Assembly: GCF_001746755.1 (NCBI RefSeq) | Contig: NZ_MCGG01000008.1 | Coordinates: 1 to 64,000, forward strand | Direction: 5' to 3' | Length of the DNA stretch: 64,000 bases | Source: Magnetovibrio blakemorei | GTDB taxonomy: Bacteria > Pseudomonadota > Alphaproteobacteria > Rhodospirillales > Magnetovibrionaceae | Made by a program: the position numbers and the translations under genes | Shown here: positions 60,915 through 64,000 of the stretch, piece after piece | Position numbering within the stretch: position 1 is the first letter of the stretch | Layout of the letters: every line of letters starts with the position of its first letter | The notes under the pieces: generated by a model | Database searches by the model: none | What the model was told of the DNA's origin: nothing | The model's input: the letters and a program-made list of their open reading frames with translations, nothing else

Positions 60915-62108
60915 TTATTTTTCCAATGCGGCAACGCCGGGCAGGGTCTTGCCTTCGATCCATTCCAAGAATGCACCGCCTGCCGTGGAAATGTAGGTGA
61001 AGTCATCCGCAGCGCCCGCATGGGCCAAGGCCGCGACCGTATCGCCACCGCCGGCAACCGACAGCAACGTGCCCGCTTTGGTCAAGCGTGCAGCAGCCTG
61101 AGCGGCGGCATTGGTGCCTTTGTCGAACGGTTCGATTTCAAACGCGCCAAACGGACCGTTCCACACCAAGGTTTTGCACGTGGCCAGACGATCTTCCACG
61201 TCTTTGATGGTGGCCGGACCCACATCCAAGGCCATCATATCGGCGGGAATCGCGTCAATGCCGACGACTTTGTTGGCGGCACCTGCGGCAAATTCAGCCG
61301 CCACCACCAAGTCCAACGGCAATACGATTTCGCAGCCGAAAGAAGCGGCTTCGGCAACAATTTTGCGGGCCGCATCGGCCATGTCTTTTTCACACAACGA
61401 TTTGCCGACATCATGGCCGTTGGCAAACAAGAAGGTGTTGGCCATGCCGCCACCGATGATGATCATATCGACCTTTTTCGACAAGTTGCCGAGCACTTCC
61501 ATCTTGGTCGAAACCTTCGCTCCGCCAACCACGGCAGCCACCGGCTTTTGCGGTGTGCCAAGGGCGCCGCCCAACGCTTCCAATTCGGCCTGCATCAGGC
61601 GACCGGCAGCGGCCGGCAACCTGTACGCCAAGGCTTCGGTGGAAGCGTGCGCACGGTGCGCCGTCGAAAAGGCATCGTTCACGTAAACGTCGCCAAGGGC
61701 AGCAAGGGTATCGGCGAAGGCCGGATCGTTCTTTTCTTCTTCGCCGTGAAAGCGCACGTTTTCCAACATCGCCACGTCGCCGTCCTTCATCGCCGCGATC
61801 ACCGCTTTGGCACTGTCGCCGATGGTGTCGGTGGCAAAGGCAACCGGGCAGCCCAGGGCCTGGGCCATGGCATCCGCCACCGGCTTCAAGGTCATTTCGG
61901 GCACCACTTTGCCTTTGGGACGACCAAAGTGCGACAAGATGATGACCTTTGCGCCGCGTGCCGCCAAATCTTTGATGGTCTGTGCCGAACGGTCGATACG
62001 GGTGGTGTCGGACGGTTTGCCGTCCGCCATCGGAACGTTCAAATCAGCGCGCACCAGCACGCGTTTGCCGGCCACGTCGAGATCGTCGATGGTTTTAAAA
62101 GTGCTCAT
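60915..62108 (-). CDS. pgk: Phosphoglycerate kinase
   Basis: This 397-residue kinase makes ATP from 1,3-bisphosphoglycerate or works in reverse in gluconeogenesis. It has [14 protein letters not shown], the substrate-loop [10 protein letters not shown] and the nucleotide-site [17 protein letters not shown] 62108 follows AGGAAGGA; the longer frame to 62183 is not conserved. Confidence 0.97.
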   Translation of the reverse strand: MSTFKTIDDLDVAGKRVLVRADLNVPMADGKPSDTTRIDRSAQTIKDLAARGAKVIILSHFGRPKGKVVPEMTLKPVADAMAQALGCPVAFATDTIGDSAKAVIAAMKDGDVAMLENVRFHGEEEKNDPAFADTLAALGDVYVNDAFSTAHRAHASTEALAYRLPAAAGRLMQAELEALGGALGTPQKPVAAVVGGAKVSTKMEVLGNLSKKVDMIIIGGGMANTFLFANGHDVGKSLCEKDMADAARKIVAEAASFGCEIVLPLDLVVAAEFAAGAANKVVGIDAIPADMMALDVGPATIKDVEDRLATCKTLVWNGPFGAFEIEPFDKGTNAAAQAAARLTKAGTLLSVAGGGDTVAALAHAGAADDFTYISTAGGAFLEWIEGKTLPGVAALEK

Positions 62109-62230
62109 GATCAAATCCTTCCTACAGACAAACGTCTGCGTCCCTGTTTCGTTATGGCCTGCTTGTTTAAGGGCCCAATTCAAGATCCTGGCGGCTGGGG
62201 AGGAAGGCCGTCGGCGTCTTCGTGCGGGTT

Positions 62231-62259
62231 TTTATGCGGATTCTTGTGTAAAAAGGCAA
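62231..62259 (-). promoter_or_regulatory. Possible promoter of pgk
   Basis: On the minus strand TTGCCT (62259-62254) is followed after 17 bp by CATAAA (62236-62231), a moderate match upstream of pgk. Confidence 0.35.
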
Positions 62260-62316
62260 GTGAAGAGTCGCGACGATTACCCACCCCGCGGTTTTTGCAG
62301 GCTTTTCTCAGAAGCT

Positions 62317-63672
62317 TTAAGCCGCGCGGAGCTGCAAACGCACCCGCAGCCCCCCCAGATCCGAACGCCCCAGGCTCAAGTTGCCTTGGTACAGTTGGGC
62401 CAGTTCCAGCACAATGTTGAGCCCCAAACCGCTGCCCGGCGTCGCTTCGTCCAAGCGTTTGCCGCGTTGCAGAACCGCGCTGCGCTGGTCTTCGGGGATA
62501 CCGGGGCCATCATCATCAATGTCCAAGATGATGTCGCGGCCGATCCGCTGGGCGCTGACACGCACCTGCGTGCGCGCCCATTTGCAGGCATTGTCCATCA
62601 AGTTACCAAGCATTTCTTGAATGTCTTGACGGTCCCCGCCAATGTCTTGCCCCTGCACATTCACCAAGGAAATGATCACGCCCGCACCATCGTTTTTACC
62701 CTGGTGAATGCGCACCAAAGTGCGTTTCAGCTCGGTGACGATTTCGCCGACGTCGGCCTTCAAACCGGGTACCCCCATGCCGCCTGCGGCCCGCGCACGG
62801 GCCAAATGACGGCTGACCAATTCATTCATAATCTGGACCTGTTCGCCCACCGTCCCAGCGCATTCACTGTGTTTGCCATCGGCTTCGTTGCTCAACACCG
62901 CCAAGGGGGTTTTTAAGGCATGGGCCAAATTGCCCGCGTGGGTGCGGGCGCGCTCAATCACTTGCGCGTTATGGTCCAACAATTTGTTCAAGTCATGGAC
63001 CAGGGGCTCGACTTCACTGGGAAATGTGCCGCTCATACGATCCGATTCGCCGGCATGAATGGCCGCTAATTTTTGCCGCACCAATTTCAGTGGCCGCAAA
63101 CCCAAAATCACCTGCACCACCACCGCCGCCACCAGCCCTAAGCCCAACAGAAACAAAGAGCCCACCAAGGTTTCCGAAAACTCTTCAACCGCTTGATCCA
63201 GCACCTTTGCCGGTCCGGTAAACGTGATGATCACATCTTTGTCAAAACCGGGCAGAACAAACGTTTTTGAGACGGCGCGCAATTTCTCGCCACGAGGGCC
63301 ATCCATGAAGAAGTTCTTAGTTTGACCACTCTGGGGGTGATGACCACGCAGGCTCTTCATATCCAGAACTTGGTCCCATAACGACCGGGAGCGGCCGAAC
63401 ACCTGATCACCCGCAACGATTTCCCAATACCACCCCGAAAGCGGTCGCTGATAAGACGGGTCGGTGGGGCGGTTTTTCAGCACCAAATGATCGTCCACCA
63501 CCTCCACATACGACACCAACTCTTCGACGTGGCGTTCCAGCCCAAAATCAAAAGAAGTTTCGACGTGAACGCGAAAATGGTGGCTCAGGACCAACCCGCC
63601 AATGACCAGCGCGGCGGCGATCCACGCCACCGAGAGCAAAATCAAACGAACACTGACGGAGCGGCCCAGCAT
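62317..63672 (-). CDS. Membrane sensor histidine kinase
   Basis: This 451-residue kinase has two transmembrane helices (about 7-29 and 170-192), a periplasmic sensor of about 135 residues with PLSGWYWEIV, and a HAMP-like linker. The H-box is NLAHALKTPLAVL, with N, D and G boxes of the HATPase domain (MDNACKWA, DIDDDGPGIP, GSGLGL). The PhoQ-like architecture suggests a cell-envelope or ion signal. It starts 9 bp after the response regulator stop. Confidence 0.93.
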   Translation of the reverse strand: MLGRSVSVRLILLSVAWIAAALVIGGLVLSHHFRVHVETSFDFGLERHVEELVSYVEVVDDHLVLKNRPTDPSYQRPLSGWYWEIVAGDQVFGRSRSLWDQVLDMKSLRGHHPQSGQTKNFFMDGPRGEKLRAVSKTFVLPGFDKDVIITFTGPAKVLDQAVEEFSETLVGSLFLLGLGLVAAVVVQVILGLRPLKLVRQKLAAIHAGESDRMSGTFPSEVEPLVHDLNKLLDHNAQVIERARTHAGNLAHALKTPLAVLSNEADGKHSECAGTVGEQVQIMNELVSRHLARARAAGGMGVPGLKADVGEIVTELKRTLVRIHQGKNDGAGVIISLVNVQGQDIGGDRQDIQEMLGNLMDNACKWARTQVRVSAQRIGRDIILDIDDDGPGIPEDQRSAVLQRGKRLDEATPGSGLGLNIVLELAQLYQGNLSLGRSDLGGLRVRLQLRAA

Positions 63673-63681
63673 ATCTGCCAG

Positions 63682-64000
63682 CTATCCAAGTGCACCGGGC
63701 GGCGATAAACAATAGCCGCGCCCGCGATGCGTTTTGATCAGGTCTGGCGAAAGTTTTTTACGCAGTCTGGCAATAAACACTTCAATGGTGTTGGAATCGC
63801 GATCAAAGTCTTGGTCATAAACGTGTTCGATCAATTCCGTCTGTGACACCACCCGACCCTGGTGATGCATGAAATAAGACAACACTTTCAACTCATGCGC
63901 GGTCAGCACCACCGCAGCACCGTCCAATGTCACCCGACCGGAGCGGGTATCGAGCTGAACCGGGCCACATTCCAACACAGACGTCGAAAGCCCCGCAGAA
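63682..64000 (-). CDS. OmpR-type response regulator, C-terminal part (cut by window edge)
   Basis: The visible part, about 106 residues, is the winged-helix DNA-binding domain: VLTAHELKVLSYFMHHQGRV, then YDQDFDRDSNTIEVFIARLR and IKTHRGRGYCL. The frame stays open to base 64000, so the receiver domain lies outside the window. It is the partner of the histidine kinase. Confidence 0.93.
   Translation of the reverse strand, partial: SAGLSTSVLECGPVQLDTRSGRVTLDGAAVVLTAHELKVLSYFMHHQGRVVSQTELIEHVYDQDFDRDSNTIEVFIARLRKKLSPDLIKTHRGRGYCLSPPGALG

Overview
The window is a continuous stretch of a GC-moderate alphaproteobacterial chromosome. No phage, transposase, CRISPR array, rRNA or tRNA was seen. Four things point to Alphaproteobacteria, most likely Rhodospirillales: an atpHAGDC operon without F0 genes, an mdh-sucC-sucD-sucA-sucB-lpd TCA cluster, an sdhCDAB operon next to ethylmalonyl-CoA-pathway genes, and an Ala-rich extended ribosomal protein S16. 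Bacteriohemerythrin, FNR-type regulation, a class II cytochrome c and a tungsten-type aldehyde oxidoreductase suggest life at low or changing oxygen. The genus cannot be fixed from the sequence alone; a marine or magnetotactic-type Rhodospirillales is only a guess.

Layout. 0.1-4.5 kb: a Crp/Fnr regulator, a DUF2892 membrane peptide, a probable structured sRNA with its own promoter and terminator, a divergent EF-G paralogue and two small tandem paralogues of unknown family. 4.7-13.4 kb: a Tat-exported M6-peptidase-like lipoprotein, aspartate aminotransferase, a YjdF-like membrane protein, a methyltransferase, uvrB-nudix, two tandem SixA-like phosphatases, bacteriohemerythrin and a cysteine-motif protein. 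13.5-21.1 kb: F1 ATP synthase and priA. 21.4-24.8 kb: DUF484-xerC, a periplasmic protein and a small wHTH-like protein. 24.9-33.9 kb: the TCA block, with an unusual malate dehydrogenase that carries a histone-H1-like tail. 34.1-39 kb: zapE, then a plus-strand cluster of sterol-desaturase-like protein, two unknown proteins and an AOR-family enzyme. 39-44.5 kb: sdhCDAB and the mesaconyl-CoA hydratase/malyl-CoA thioesterase pair. 44.7-46.1 kb: two tandem response regulators. 46.2-54.7 kb: asd, a 36-residue ORF, leuBDC and the translation/secretion set rplS-trmD-rimM-rpsP-ffh. 55-58.4 kb: two XRE-type regulators, dapF and mtaB. 58.4-64 kb: a Crp/Fnr regulator divergent from a class II cytochrome c across an FNR-like box, three small unknown proteins, pgk, and a histidine kinase with a response regulator cut by the window edge.

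How it fits together. Most of the content is core carbon and energy metabolism: complex II, the 2-oxoglutarate-to-oxaloacetate half of the TCA cycle, ATP synthase and phosphoglycerate kinase. Acetyl-CoA assimilation through mesaconyl-CoA and malyl-CoA would feed the same cycle. Four separate loci are tandem paralogue pairs (small unknown proteins, SixA, response regulators, XRE regulators). The most interesting items are the malate dehydrogenase tail, the anti-Shine-Dalgarno-like sRNA, the FliM-like motif at the end of one response regulator, the EF-G paralogue without its catalytic histidine, the FNR-like box placed at -41.5, and the uncharacterised AOR cluster.
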